Assembly: GCA_050084515.1 (NCBI GenBank)
Contig: CM114271.1
Coordinates: forward strand, 52,948,001-53,012,000
Direction of reading: 5' to 3'
Length of the DNA: 64,000 nt
From: Blasia pusilla
Taxonomy: Eukaryota > Marchantiophyta > Marchantiopsida > Blasiales
Every line of letters begins with the position of its first letter. Position 1 is the stretch's first letter. Below the pieces are notes generated by a model that saw nothing but the letters and a program-made list of their open reading frames with translations, was not told the DNA's origin and did no database searches. The position numbers were made by a program, and so were the translations under genes. Below are positions 1 through 10,103 of the stretch, in pieces.

Positions 1-733
1 CTGGTTGGGACCGGCTGTGTTGTTAGATGCAGCGAGAGTTGGGTCACGTGCCCCATCGCCCACGATCGTGGTGGGACGAACCGATACCATCGAGGTACCG
101 AGTCGAGCCTACGGTGGAGTCGAGAGCACCACATCTCACGGTGGATGCTATTTTGGACTCAGGGCGTCGATCTCAGGTGGTGACACGCGATGATAGACCA
201 CCGTTGGCCACGGCCAATAGGGTGGGGGAGTTGAGGGCAGCCTTACCTACGTTGGTGAGCTTCCCAGCATCCCATGCCTTTTGTCAGGGAGGGCCAGGCA
301 TGATTTGGGATGAGGTGACTGGAGTTTTGGAGGAGCCTACGCCAATGAGCGCGAGCGCGCCATGGGGTTCACTACCAGTACTACGGCGGTGCCAGGGATG
401 ACTGAGGCATCACGGAGACAAGTGTTGGGGCAGGCGATGGACCTCAACTGTCTCACATGGATAGTCAGCCTAGGTATGGCTGAGCAGAGACGGATGCGAG
501 TGTCATCCATGCCGTCACGTCCACGAGTTGGACCACTGCCTACAGGGTCTGTACAGGCATTGGCTGGGGGCGAGACGAGGAGAGATAGGCACCCATGGAC
601 TTCCTGGGACGTCGTTCGAGCAGAGAGTGCGAAGGCGGCTAGAGTAGCACATGTTCATTTTTCGGATGTGGAGCATGGTGTAGGAGGTCAGAGTGGAGTG
701 GTTGTTGCGGAGGTGGCTAGGGTTGCTACATAG
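1..733 (+). pseudogene. DNMT3-like C5-methyltransferase, C-terminal part (element A)
   Basis: The fragment starts just before motif VIII (GPAVLLDAARVGSRA) and runs through the C-terminal block with an MGF start and a GQAMDLNCLTW segment, which correspond in order to motifs IX and X of DNMT3-type cytosine methyltransferases. The reading frame shifts twice: bases about 5-120, about 120-340, and 362-733 are in different frames. A proline-, glutamate- and serine-containing tail after the domain ends at UAG 731-733, the stop shared by all copies in the window. Motifs I, IV and VI lie beyond the window edge. The domain call rests on the closely matching complete domains in B, C and D. Confidence 0.82.
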
Positions 734-739
734 CAACCA
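731..739 (+). promoter_or_regulatory. Conserved leaky stop UAG-CAA-CCA (element A)
   Basis: UAG at 731-733 is followed by CAA CCA. The downstream reverse transcriptase frame is open and in phase: 45 bases separate the UAG from the ATG of METWEP at 776. The same nine-base pattern occurs at the same site in B, C, D and E. It fits the UAG-CAR-YYA consensus known for tobamovirus-type readthrough. Confidence 0.75.
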
Positions 740-2128
740 AAGCCGGAGGTTGCGTCCTCTCCGAGTGAGGTCACGATGGAGACTTGGGAGCCTGTGATAG
801 GTCTCAAGTTGATAGGAGGAGAGCGACGGCGAGTTCATAGGTTTTTGAGAGGGCATGTCAATTGTTTTGCCTTCAGTATGAGAGACTTGGGTACGCTGAA
901 GGGTCCCGGGATACGGATTGAGTTGGCTAGTGATACGCCGATCTTTCGTCGACCCTACAGGTATTCTGATATGGAACGAGCCTTGATTCAGAGCAGGAGT
1001 CAGGACTTGTTGGAGGCAGGACTTGTGGAGTTGTCACATGGGGAGTATGCATCTGCCACAGTCACGCCGGAAAAGAAGGATATGTATGGCAATTGGACGG
1101 ATAGGCGGATGTGTGGAGATTACCGTCCTATCAACCGATGACGAGGTCGATCGGTATGCCATGCCATACTCGAGGAGATCTTTGATGCGGTAGGGCATGC
1201 AAAGATCTTGATATTTAGATCTCCGTCTTTGGCTATCATCAACTTCCTATCAAGTTGGAGGACAGGGAGAAGACAGCATTTTGGGGGATAGATCGGTTCT
1301 GGAGAGATTGCTTGTATCAGTGGCGGTTCTTACCATTTGGGTTGAAGAACGCGCTCATGGAGTTTCAGAGAGTGATGGATAGGATTCGGGCGGCTTGGAT
1401 TTTTGTACGATGTTACATAGATGATATTCTTATCTTGATTCCACGGTTGAGGAGCATGAGCGACACTTGGAGAGAGTGTGTTTGGCGATTGCGATTACAT
1501 GGACCAAGCTACATCCGTGCAAGTCTGATTCTTTCAGGAGTTAATTGAGTACTTGGGACACACCATATACCCGAGTGGGTTAGGCGTTCAGCAGACGAAG
1601 GTAGAGGCTATTGCGCAGATTCCACGCCCTACAGATGTGAGTCGAGTCCGAGCATTTCTTGGACTGGCGAACTTCTATCGACGGTATATCAAGGGTTTTA
1701 GTGCGATCGCAAAGTCTTTGACCTTGTTGACGAGACTTGATCAGGTGTGGTTGTGGGGAGATGATCAGGAGCGAGCATTTCACAAGCTCAGGACAAAGTT
1801 GCGTCCTCACCCATTTTATAGAGACCGGTTAGGGGTCGCCCATTCCAGTTACATACGGATTGGAGCATGTTGGGTCTAGGAGCAGTGCTTACTCAGAGGG
1901 ATGACAAGGTGAGGGAGTTCGTTGTGGCTTACGCGAGCTGATCGAACAACATTGCAGAGGCGAAGTACAGCTCCTACGAGGGAGAGTGCTTGGCTGCAGT
2001 GTGGGCCGTGGCACATTTCAGGTGCTATTTATTCGGCAACCCTTTCACACTTATCACTGATCATCAGCCGTTGAGGTGGTTGATGGAGTCCGACAAGCTT
2101 ACGAGAAAGCTTGCCAGGTGGGCTCTAT
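734..2128 (+). pseudogene. Reverse transcriptase and RNase H, decayed (element A)
   Basis: After the leaky stop the frame gives METWEP, the RT finger region (IELASDTPIFRRPYRY), a TDRRMCGDYRPINR palm segment, LPFGLKNA, and the catalytic YIDD at about 1418-1429. The connection region (VRAFLGLANFYRRY) and the RNase H start (SSYEGECLAAVWAVAHFRCYLFGNP read in short frames) follow. A small deletion after INR, an altered stretch near 1140-1250 and several frameshifts break it. The sequence ends in the RNase H segment TRKLARWALLL, where a palindrome replaces the expected continuation. Integrase is missing altogether. Confidence 0.88.
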
Positions 2129-2154
2129 TACTATAGGAGTAATAGAGCCCACCT
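2116..2154. repeat. Perfect fold-back palindrome at the broken end of element A
   Basis: Bases 2116-2132 and 2138-2154 are perfect 17-nt inverted repeats around a 5-nt loop. In element D the homologous RNase H sequence continues normally, so the right arm is a local inverted copy of the preceding coding sequence. It sits 10 bases before the terminal unit at 2164. This suggests a self-primed or template-switched end. Confidence 0.9.
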
Positions 2155-2163
2155 GTAGAGTTG

Positions 2164-2297
2164 TGTGATCTCCATGTATATGTATGAGTTTATTTTTGTA
2201 CATGTGTGGATCGACCCGTGTGTGGGGAAGATCGGTGTTGTGTGGTGTAGATGTGACGAGCGATGTATGTTGTGTAGCGATATGTATGCGCACGACA
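2164..2297 (+). repeat. Terminal unit of A/E subfamily (TGTGATCTCC ... GCACGACA)
   Basis: This 134-bp unit begins TG and ends CA. It is nearly the same as the reverse complement of 43159-43293 at the end of element E. It shares the core GCGATGTATGTTGTGTAGC with the units flanking the 3' LTRs of B and D, and a diverged form with C. Here it joins truncated RNase H of A directly to the protease of B. Confidence 0.8.
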
Positions 2298-2827
2298 GCT
2301 TTTAGCCCGCAGCGCGTCTTGTTGGATTCAGGAGCGCAACCCCTGATGTTGGGGAAAGTGTCATTCAGAGGATTGGACTTGACAAGAGCCGATGTGGAGC
2401 GTTGTCCATTCCGGATACAGACATCCTTGGGTGGAGCGAGTACCACACAGTATATCACCCGACAGGAGGTTGTGGTGAGGATTCGCCCGGGACATCCTAC
2501 AAACGAATCCATGGTGCAAGCCAAGGCGATAGTGACTAATGCAGAGTCCTACGACGTCTTGGTTGGTGGAGCAGTGTTATATCCGATGGGGTTTTCCCTG
2601 GATTATTGGGAAGAGTCAACGTCCTACAGATCAGGATGGCAGTCAGGTGATGGGCGCCTTAGCTCATTACCTGTTCGATTCACATGTGCAGTGATCGAGC
2701 AACGGCCAGGAGAGATGGCGACCTTAGCAGCATTAGCAGTGCCATCACTTGGCCTAGTGATTGGATTGAGGGACATGTCCATGCATAGGTTACTCCCGTT
2801 CGTGACATTTCTATAGAGAGGAGTATT
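2298..2827 (+). pseudogene. Retroviral-type aspartic protease and linker (element B)
   Basis: The translated frame contains the aspartic protease active-site segment LLDSGAQPLMLGK (D-S-G-A), then a QTSLGGAST strand, the ESYDVLVGGAVLYPMGF segment and the linker that leads to the methyltransferase. In the cell it would mature the Gag polyprotein. The N-terminal part of the protease and all of gag are missing because B starts here. A frameshift lies near 2760-2820. The open stretch from 2184 includes bases of the upstream terminal unit and its first residues are not real protein. Confidence 0.82.
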
Positions 2828-4270
2828 ATGGTAGCCGCATCATTCCGTGGAGGAGAGGTGCGACTGTGGGGCTCGACTGAGGAGCTTCGACGATTGGTAG
2901 ATGAGCAAGTACAAACCGCCTGGAGCGAGGCGTTTGCACCGGAGTATGACGGGTCTGAGAAACCTGAGGTAACAGGGAGTGCTACGATGACACCCTTGGA
3001 TACCACACCCATTGTGTGGTGTACCCCGGAGGAGGGTATTCGAGTGTTAGATCTCTTTGGAGGGATTAGCATCGGGTTAGCTGTTGTTTTGCAAGCAGGA
3101 GTGCGAGTACAACAGTACCTGTATGTGGAGAGTGATGATGTTGTGAGGCGCATCTCACTACGACATGTGGCGCATTTACGCCTACGTTTTCCCGACTTAT
3201 TGTCTGCGTCCGCGGTACAGGGATACCAGAGTTCCCTACCGAGGGATATTTCGTTGTTGAGGGCGGAGGACTTAGAGCGGGTAGGGACCATTGATTTGGT
3301 CATTTCTGGTTGGCCATGTTAGGGCCAATCGAGTGCTGGACGAGGCAGCGGGCTGGCTGATACTCGATCCAGGTTGTTTTGGGAGATGTTGAGGGTCTTA
3401 CGGCAATTGCAGGAGCACCAATCTCGTTCTCCAGCCTACATTCTGGAGAATGTGCCCATCTTATGAGACTCCAGGTCACCGGTGGTGATGAGTGCTCATC
3501 AGGTGCGTGCCTGGATTGGCCCAGCAGTGTTCTTGGATGCGGCGAGTGTAGGTTCTAGAGCCCATCGCCCGCGTCTATGGTGGACCAACTTGGTGCCCCA
3601 TGCAATGTTACGGAGGGCGTTTGCGAGAGTGGAGCGGTTACGCCCCTCCCATTTGTTAGTGGATTCTATTTTGCATCCCGGTCGTCAATCACAGGCAGTG
3701 AGGCACGATGATTGACCACCGTTGACTGTGGTCAATAGGGTAGGCAGGTTGCGGGTAGCCTTTCCCACGTTTGTGAGTTTTCCCGCTTCCTATGCATACA
3801 AGGAGGCCGGTCTTGGATTGGTTTGGGATGACCAGGTTCAGAGGTTGGTGGAGCCCAACGCCAACAAGAGAGAGCGGGCGATGGTATTTCCCCCAGGAGT
3901 GATGGCAGTCCCATCAATATCAGAGGCATCACGACGCCATGTCTTGGGTCAGGCGATGGACCTGAACTGTTTGACATGGATCTTCAGCTTGGAAGTGGTT
4001 GAGCAACGTCGGATGAGATCGCGATAGATCACAGCGGTTACGTTGGTGAGCCCCATGCCTACCGAGATGGTGGAGGCAGTGGCTGGGGGCGAGACCCGAG
4101 GAGATCGAGAGAGACACCCTCGGACGTCTTGGGATGTTTTTTAGGTACGCCAGGAGATGATAGCAACAACATCAAGCGTGGTTCCGGGCACTACATGTGG
4201 AGATCAGAGTTTGCAGTTGGCTGCAGGAGAGCCGTCGAGTGTTGTTGTTCGAGATGGGGTTACACCATAG
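2828..4270 (+). pseudogene. DNMT3-like cytosine-C5 methyltransferase (element B)
   Basis: The whole domain lies in one frame with five stops, which makes it the easiest copy to read. Motif I is VLDLFGGISIG (about 3043-3075, AdoMet binding). A motif II-like YVESDD follows. Motif IV is GWPC followed by a stop where D has CAG (3320-3322). Motif VI is YILENVP, and motif VIII is GSRAHRPRLWWTNL. A short target-recognition region and a DNMT3-like end (SEASRRHVLGQAMDLNCLTW) complete it. The order is unpermuted, unlike plant DRM enzymes. The expected reaction is methyl transfer from AdoMet to cytosine C5. Stops at 3320, 3713 and 4025 are CAG or CGA changes. There is no ADD, PWWP or BAH domain in the same frame. 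Confidence 0.9.
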
Positions 4271-4276
4271 CAACCA
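4268..4276 (+). promoter_or_regulatory. Conserved leaky stop UAG-CAA-CCA (element B)
   Basis: UAG 4268-4270 is followed by CAA CCA. The RT frame is in phase, with METWE beginning at 4313, exactly 45 bases downstream as in A, D and E. Neighbouring stops in B are private to B. This one is shared by all copies. Confidence 0.78.
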
Positions 4277-4360
4277 CCGATATTTGCGCCGGAGAGTCCT
4301 AACGTAGTCACGATGGAGACTTGGGAGGCAGATATGGGCCCTAAGTTGACAGGAGGAGAG

Positions 4361-4466
4361 TGTCGTGCAAATCCACATCGTCATACAACATACATCGTTG
4401 ACATACCATACTCACATACATACATAACATAGACGAGAGCATACACAAACACAAGTGTACCACAAC
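4361..4466 (-). repeat. Outer flanking unit beyond the 3' LTR of C
   Basis: This unit of about 106 bp is a near copy of 4817-4918 and lies outside the 3' LTR. The target duplication AGAG abuts this unit and not the LTR, so it was inserted together with the element. Confidence 0.75.
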
Positions 4467-4811
4467 TGAAATCCGTGAAGAACCTACTATCATAAAACAC
4501 GTATAGAATCACATGCAATCGAGCCAAACCCACTCCAAGATGGGAGAATCCAGGTCGAAGCTTGTGGGAACCACCATAGCCAAGAGCTCTACTCACTATC
4601 AAGGCTAACTTCCAACGCAAGAGGCTCAACTCAAAGAACTAACTATATCCTCCAACCTAAGAGCGGGCCCTACTGGAAAAGTCACCCTCAACTGAGTAAC
4701 CCCCAACCTTATGTATGAAACCGCATCTCTACCTAGACACTACGGCCCTACATAAGGTATGGCCTCTACTAGCACACTATACTCTAGGACATAATCCGTA
4801 TGGTCATGACA
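4467..4811 (-). repeat. 3' LTR of element C (345 bp)
   Basis: It matches 13053-13397 over its whole length and has TG...CA ends. It differs from the sister LTR by scattered substitutions. It also differs by one block (about 4640-4672) where the sister carries a palindrome arm instead. Confidence 0.88.
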
Positions 4812-4816
4812 GGTAC

Positions 4817-4918
4817 TGTGCAAATCCACATCGTCATACAACATACATCGCTGACATACCATACTCACATACATACATAACATAGACGAGAGCATACACA
4901 AACACAAGTGTACCACAA
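4817..4918 (-). repeat. Inner flanking unit between polypurine tract and 3' LTR of C
   Basis: On the minus strand this begins TGTGGTACAC directly after the polypurine tract. It contains the CGATGTATGTTGT core shared with the units of the other subfamilies. It is duplicated beyond the LTR at 4361-4466. Confidence 0.75.
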
Positions 4919-4930
4919 CTCCCCCCCCCC
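4919..4930 (-). other. Polypurine tract of element C
   Basis: A run of ten C on the plus strand reads as ten G followed by AG on the coding strand. It lies immediately before the terminal unit, where plus-strand DNA priming is expected in LTR retrotransposons. Confidence 0.8.
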
Positions 4931-5011
4931 TAACTGGCAGTTAGGTCCCTCTAACTCCCAGGTAGCCCTATACATCTACTACATGCTATACACCTTCGTG
5001 GGTGCACGAAT

Positions 5012-5046
5012 CAGAAGGCCGGGTGCTATGTTGCCCCATCGTTAGT
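5012..5046 (-). other. Conserved 3' untranslated block (element C)
   Basis: On the coding strand this noncoding block after the PHD stop contains ACTAACGATGGGGC and CACCCGGCCTTCT. It is almost identical to blocks in B (16153-16187) and D (60249-60283), although the surrounding 3' sequence of C has diverged. Its role is unknown. Confidence 0.7.
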
Positions 5047-5094
5047 TGCACATCTGTAATCCATATCATGCAAAGATCAAGTCATCTACCTCTC

Positions 5095-6431
5095 CTAAGT
5101 ACATCGAGGACAAACCCACCTTCCAGTAGGAACAACATCCATACGTGGAGTCAAACATATAATGTGCCAATCCCTAGAACACCGATCACACACCAACATA
5201 CGGGCTGCGTTACCAGCAGCAGACCCACACAACATGCACCTCAAGCTAGCACGTATCATGGCTAAGCTTGGGTCAACAGTACCATCCACATTTGGAAGAT
5301 TACATGGCGCACAATTTCGCACATGGTCCTTCCAAACAACTCCATCACGATCCTCCAACATGAGAACTCCAGAAGCTAACACCTCTTGCACTCGTAAAAT
5401 AGTGCGGCCTACCGTCACATCCAACATTGTCGGTGCAATCTGTTGCAAATAGACATAGTACCCCACATGGAACCTACGAATCGATGGTCGATAACCTCCA
5501 TCCCGAATGGTTGCATACCGCAATGTATCCCTGTGTTGAGCAATGGCAAGATTCTCAAAAACTGTTGGCATAACTCTCCAAAAGAGCTCTGCCCGCTGAG
5601 AACACACTCTCATCCACATCTCTCGGTCATCAAGGTTCACCACCTCACTAGACTCCCGATGAATTGCTACTGGCAAGTTTGGATCTCGGCCGTATAACAG
5701 AAAATAAGGTGAGAAGGAAGCCAAGGATGCTTGGCGACTGAACCTATACCCCATGGCTAACCATGGCAACTGAATATCCCAGTCTCCAAGATGCCCCTTT
5801 GGTAGGCCATACTTGCGCAATGCCCTCTTCACCGTCTAAACCACACGCTCAGCCAAACCATCCGCCTCTGGATGATCTAGAGACGTGGTCCGATGATCAA
5901 TCAATGCCTTGTCACAATAAGACCTAAAACTCACCGTGAAACTCTGTACCCTGGTCCGTCCGCAAAGTCCACACTCCAACGGTAACCCAACCCCATAATA
6001 GGCAAGGGGTGTAACTGTGGTGTAGGGGCATTGAATGATGCCCTCACCCAGTCACAAACCATACAACGTGACACCAAGTGCTGCACCTAAGTATGCATGT
6101 CACGCCACCAATACTGACCAAGGAGTAAGCTATACGTACGCTTTACCCCAAAATGTCCCAACTCCTCATGGGCATGTCGCACAATGCGCTCTCTCTGAGC
6201 CAAATGCGGCACTACTCGTACTCTTCCATCCTTCCACACACGGAGAATATGTGTTCCCTCCAATCGATACCTCTTAGCACGTTGAAGAACACGGTCTTGC
6301 TCCTTGGCACTCACTATGCCTGGCACCCTACTGGTCCGTAGGAACTCCAACACCAACGCATCATCATGAATATCACGCTGATCCGTACCACCATCTCCAA
6401 CCTTAGAATCTAAAGGCTGGCCATCTACCCT
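5095..6431 (-). pseudogene. Integrase with C-terminal PHD finger (element C)
   Basis: On the minus strand the N-terminal zinc-binding region is visible at 6087-6356 (HAHEELGHFGVKRTYSLL). Next come the start of the core (SVDFA), the TDQGTEF second-aspartate block, DHPEADGLAERVV with the catalytic glutamate, and a long intact C-terminal ORF at 5095-5832. About 180 bp between the first and second catalytic blocks are deleted at a short GGAC/GAC microhomology, so the enzyme cannot work. The C-terminus has a GPF-like segment and then a PHD finger (5098-5238) with Cys4-His-Cys3 spacing (CMLC, CDRC, WHIIC, WVCPRC). Chromoviruses have a chromodomain here instead. The PHD finger could read histone H3 tails. 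Confidence 0.88.
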
Positions 6432-8042
6432 CTAACTAGAGTAAGATGTCATGTGGTCCTCCATACTAGAGTCCATCCCTAACCAACATAAAAAGGCGGA
6501 TGCATGCCAACCTGGCACCATCTCCTCATCAACCTCGCCATGCCATCTAGCCCGAGTTGCATCCTCTTGGCTAGTACATGGGTTTCTTCTCAACCCATCA
6601 ACATCAAGGTTGGCAACTCCAGGTCTATGTACCACCTGGAAGTCATACTCCTGTAAGATAAGAACCTGCCGTGCAAGCTTCCTTGTAAGCTTGTCAGACT
6701 CCATCAACCACTTGAGCGGTTGGTGATCAGTAACTAGGGTAAACTGTGTGCCAAACAAGTAACACATAAAGTGTGCCACAGCCCACACTACTGCCAAGCA
6801 CTCTCCCTCATATGAACTGTAGCGCGACTCCACTGCATTATTCGAACGACTTGCATAGGCCACCACAAACTCCATATGCTCATCATCATGTTGTGTCAAC
6901 ATCGCTCCAAGTCAGTATGTAACTGAAATGGGCGCCCTCTGATAGGTCTCCTTAAGATAGGCGCCGCCACCAACTGGGCCTTGAGCTCCACAAAAGCTCT
7001 CTCCCGATCATCTCCCCAGTGCCACTCCTGATCTGATTTCAACAATTGGTTCAAAGGCTTTACCATAGCACTAAATCCCTTCACATACCTCCGATAGTAG
7101 TTCGCCAATCCCATGAATGCCCGAACTCTACTCACACCTACCGGACGAGGAATAAGTGCAATAGCCTCCACCTTTGCTTGCTGAACTCCAAAACCACATG
7201 GATAGATCACATGACCCAAGTACTCAACATCCTCATGGAAGAGCTTACACTTTCGTGGATGCAAACGTAGACTATGAGCTTTCAACCACTCAAACACAAT
7301 CTGAAAATGTATCTGATGCTCCTCCACCGTGTTATTGAATACCAAGATATCATCAATGTAACACCGAAAAAAATCCAACCCTGCTAGGATCCTGTCCATC
7401 ACTCTGTGAAACTCGGCAGGTGCATTCTTCAACCCAAAGGGTAAGAATTTCCACTGGTACAAACAATCCTTGCCATGAGAGTTAACACCCCAAAATGTTG
7501 TCTTGGCCTTGTCACTCTCTCGAATCGGCAACTGATGGTATCCTGCCCGAAGATCCAAAGTACTGAAAATCTTTTCCTGTCCCACCACATCAAAGATCTC
7601 CTCACGTGTAGGCATGGCATACCTATCAGCCTTGGTCTGCCGATTGATAGGACGGTAATCTCCACACATCCGCCTATCCGTGTAGTTGCCATGCTCATCC
7701 TTTTTAGCAGGCATGACAGTGGCTGATGCATACTCTCCATGCGACAACTCCACTAATCCATCCTCCAAAAGGTCCAACGTCCTACTCTGAATTAGGTCCC
7801 TCTCCATATCACTATATCAGTAGGGACGACGGAAGATTGGCATATCACTAGCCAAATCAATCCGTATACCGGGTCCAACCAAAGCACCCAACTCCTTCAT
7901 GCTCAAGGCAAAAAAAACTCCTATAAGCACGTAGGAATTGTGTCAAGCGTCGTTTCTCACCTCCCGTAAGCTTGGGCCTAAGTAATGGCTCCCAAGTCTC
8001 CTCCACTGGCACACTAGAGGGAGAGGACAATGCCATTGGCTG
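6432..8042 (-). pseudogene. Reverse transcriptase and RNase H (element C)
   Basis: One long frame (6896-7807) carries RT from MERDLIQSRT through MCGDYRPINR, LDLRAGYHQLPI, FLPFGLKNAPAEF, YIDDILVF and the connection region GLANYYRRYVKG to FQLHTD. The RNase H continues in another frame (6432-6902) with ASRSNNAVESRYSSYEGECLA split by the shift, LVTDHQPLKWL and GVANLDVDGL. The part just after the leaky stop (VEETWEPLL) is joined to RT by a one-base shift in an A-run near 7911-7918. This is the best preserved RT in the window. It makes cDNA from element RNA inside virus-like particles. Confidence 0.92.
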
Positions 8043-8045
8043 CTA
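8037..8045 (-). promoter_or_regulatory. Conserved leaky stop UAG-CAG-CCA (element C)
   Basis: On the minus strand GCG TAG CAG CCA follows the methyltransferase tail, and EETWEP lies downstream in phase. C is the most diverged subfamily. The site still fits UAG-CAR-YYA, with CAG replacing CAA synonymously, which argues for selection on the motif. Confidence 0.78.
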
Positions 8046-9495
8046 CGCAACCCCCTCACAAGATAGTATACCCTTAGCTACACCATCACTTGAGCAAATA
8101 ACTCCTCCACCAACATGAGCAACCAACTCCACATGCCCAGCCATTACATCCCATTTACTCCAAGGATGCAAAATACTACTCTCCTCGCCCCCAGCCGATG
8201 CCTCTACCGTCTTGGTAGCCATCAAGCTCATCACAAGGGGTGGAAGAGCCACAGACATAGTCCGAAGTCAACGCTGCTCGACCATACCAAGACTCAAAAT
8301 CCAAGTCAAACAATTCAGGTCCATGGCCTGACCCAACACATGACGTCGTGAAGCCTCAGAAATGGAAGCAACCGCTGTCACACCGATAGCAAATCCCATC
8401 GCACACTCTCTCTCATCAGCGTTAGGCTCCACCAACTATCGCACATGAGAATCCCATACAAGCCCGAGACCACCTTCCTTATAGGCATGTGACGAGGGAA
8501 AACTCACAAATGTGGGTAGTGCCATCCTAGGCTGGCCCACACGGTTCACCACTGCCATGGATGACCGATCAATAATCCTCACCACCTGCGAAAGTTGCCC
8601 AGTATCCAAGATACTATCCTTTGTGAAGGCAAGGATCGCATTGCCTTTGCATCATATGCTTGACGTAGAACCTCCCTAGGCAACAAGTTTGTCCACCACA
8701 AGCGTGGACAATGTGCAAGCGAGCCAACTCGCGATGCATCCAACAACATCGCTGGTCCAATCCAAGACCGCACCTCATGAACACTCGCCATCATCCGGGT
8801 CCGAGTGTCACCCAACAATGGAACATTCTCCAGAATGTAAGCTAGAGCACGTGCCTGATGAACCTGAAGTTGTTGTAACACCCGTAACATCTCCCAAAAC
8901 AATCGAGACCTAGGGTCGTGTAATCCCTCACCACGATCGACATGTGTATGACCCTGACATGGCCATCCAAAAATCACCAAATCCATAGGACCAACCCTCT
9001 CAAGGTCCTGCGCCCCCAACAATGCAATGTGTGACGGCAAAGCACCTGGTACCCACCAATAGCTGATGGCGGCAACAACTCAGGATATCTCCGCATCAAC
9101 TGACCAATATGTCGAGATGAGACTCTTTGGGCCGTCTCATCTCGCTCCACATACACGTATCTCCGCACAGGAATACCGGTTTGCAACACTACATCCAAAC
9201 CAGTGCTAATCCCACCAAAGAGATCTAACACACAAATGCCCTCCGGCGGATACTGCCATACAATGGGTGTAGTATACAAAGGGGATAACCCAACTGGACC
9301 AGAAGTAGGAGTCCGTCGTGGGGCCTCCTCTTCCTCGTGAGGTATAACAGCCTCATACCAAGCCTCCTGCCGTAGTGCACCGCCTAAACTCCAAAGTGGC
9401 ACATCCAACGATGAGGATGCCACTACTGCAAAACTAGGGACCTCCTCTACCTCCTCATGCACAGGAGAATTCATAACATAAACATTACCCTCCAA
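8043..9495 (-). pseudogene. DNMT3-like cytosine-C5 methyltransferase (element C)
   Basis: The minus-strand frame 8974-9495 holds an acidic linker and motif I (VLDLFGGISTG, near 9203-9240), then YVERDE. After one shift, frame 8579-9040 holds ALLGAQDLERVG, motif IV GWPCQGHT with the catalytic cysteine intact, YILENVPLLG, and GSLAHCPRLWW. The C-terminal region (8259-8580) has many stops, while the tail before the leaky stop is open again (8043-8258). Motif IV is followed by HTHVDRGEG, where B and D have QSSAGRGSG. The target-recognition region differs more between C and the other subfamilies than the catalytic motifs do. Confidence 0.88.
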
Positions 9496-10103
9496 AAAGT
9501 CTCATGGCCAAGTGATTACTCCACTAAAACGAGCCACAGATGCTAACACCGTTGGGGACGACCCTCCTGGTCGAGCCCCATAAATAAATCTCACAGGAAC
9601 TTGGCTCATATGTCCATCCCCGGATTGCCAACCAGGTCTATAAGACGCTGTCTCAGTCTAGTAATCCATGTGAAAACCCATCGGGTACAATATTGCTCCT
9701 CCAACTAGTACATCATACGACTCGGCTGATGTGATCACTGCAAGAACTCCCAATCGGGAGCTATCAGTTGCATGATCTGGTCTCAACTGTACACACAACT
9801 TCTCCCGTGTCATGAATTGAGACCCATCATTGGCTCCTCCAAGTGATGTTTGAATCTAGAATGGGCAAGGCTCAAGCTCTGACCTCCGAATACCCAAACC
9901 AATACATGCCGCCTTTCCCAACATCAAAGGTTGGGCACAAGAGTCTAACAAGACTCTATCTGGTCTATACACCTAATCTATAGGACTCATCAATCGGAAT
10001 ATCCCACTCCGGTTGTCCAACATACATACACCAGGTGTAAGCCTCTCACGATCAATGGCTGGCCGGGCTGGTAATGCATCCATCTTCGCGCCGCTTTGCA
10101 CCG
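9496..10103 (-). pseudogene. Aspartic protease, inactive (element C)
   Basis: On the minus strand the region encodes RVLLDSCAQPLMLGKAAC, GGAND, ESYDVLVGGAILYPMGF and a trailing linker in a frame broken by stops. The active-site glycine of D-S-G is a cysteine here (DSC), so the protease is probably dead even apart from the stops. Order and neighbours match B, D and E. Confidence 0.72.

Larger units (their letters stand above)
1..2163 (+). mobile_element. Element A: truncated Ty3/gypsy copy with DNMT3-like methyltransferase
   Basis: This is a partial LTR retrotransposon that enters from the left window edge inside the methyltransferase and continues through reverse transcriptase into RNase H. 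Gag and protease lie outside the window. Integrase and PHD finger are absent: the coding sequence stops in RNase H at a fold-back palindrome and is joined almost directly to a terminal repeat unit. Its protein sequence is closest to element E at 43-49 kb, so A and E form one subfamily. It has several frameshifts and stop codons and is certainly inactive. Confidence 0.9.

Noticed and set aside
2184-2300. N-terminal part of the 210-residue plus-strand ORF beginning MSLFLYMCGSTRVWG
   Set aside because: These codons lie in the terminal repeat unit. Only the part after about 2298 is protease.
4361-4930. Reading the whole 4361-4918 segment as one long LTR of C
   Set aside because: The 5' side of C has only the 345-bp part (13053-13397). 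The flanking units are absent there, so LTR and units were annotated separately.
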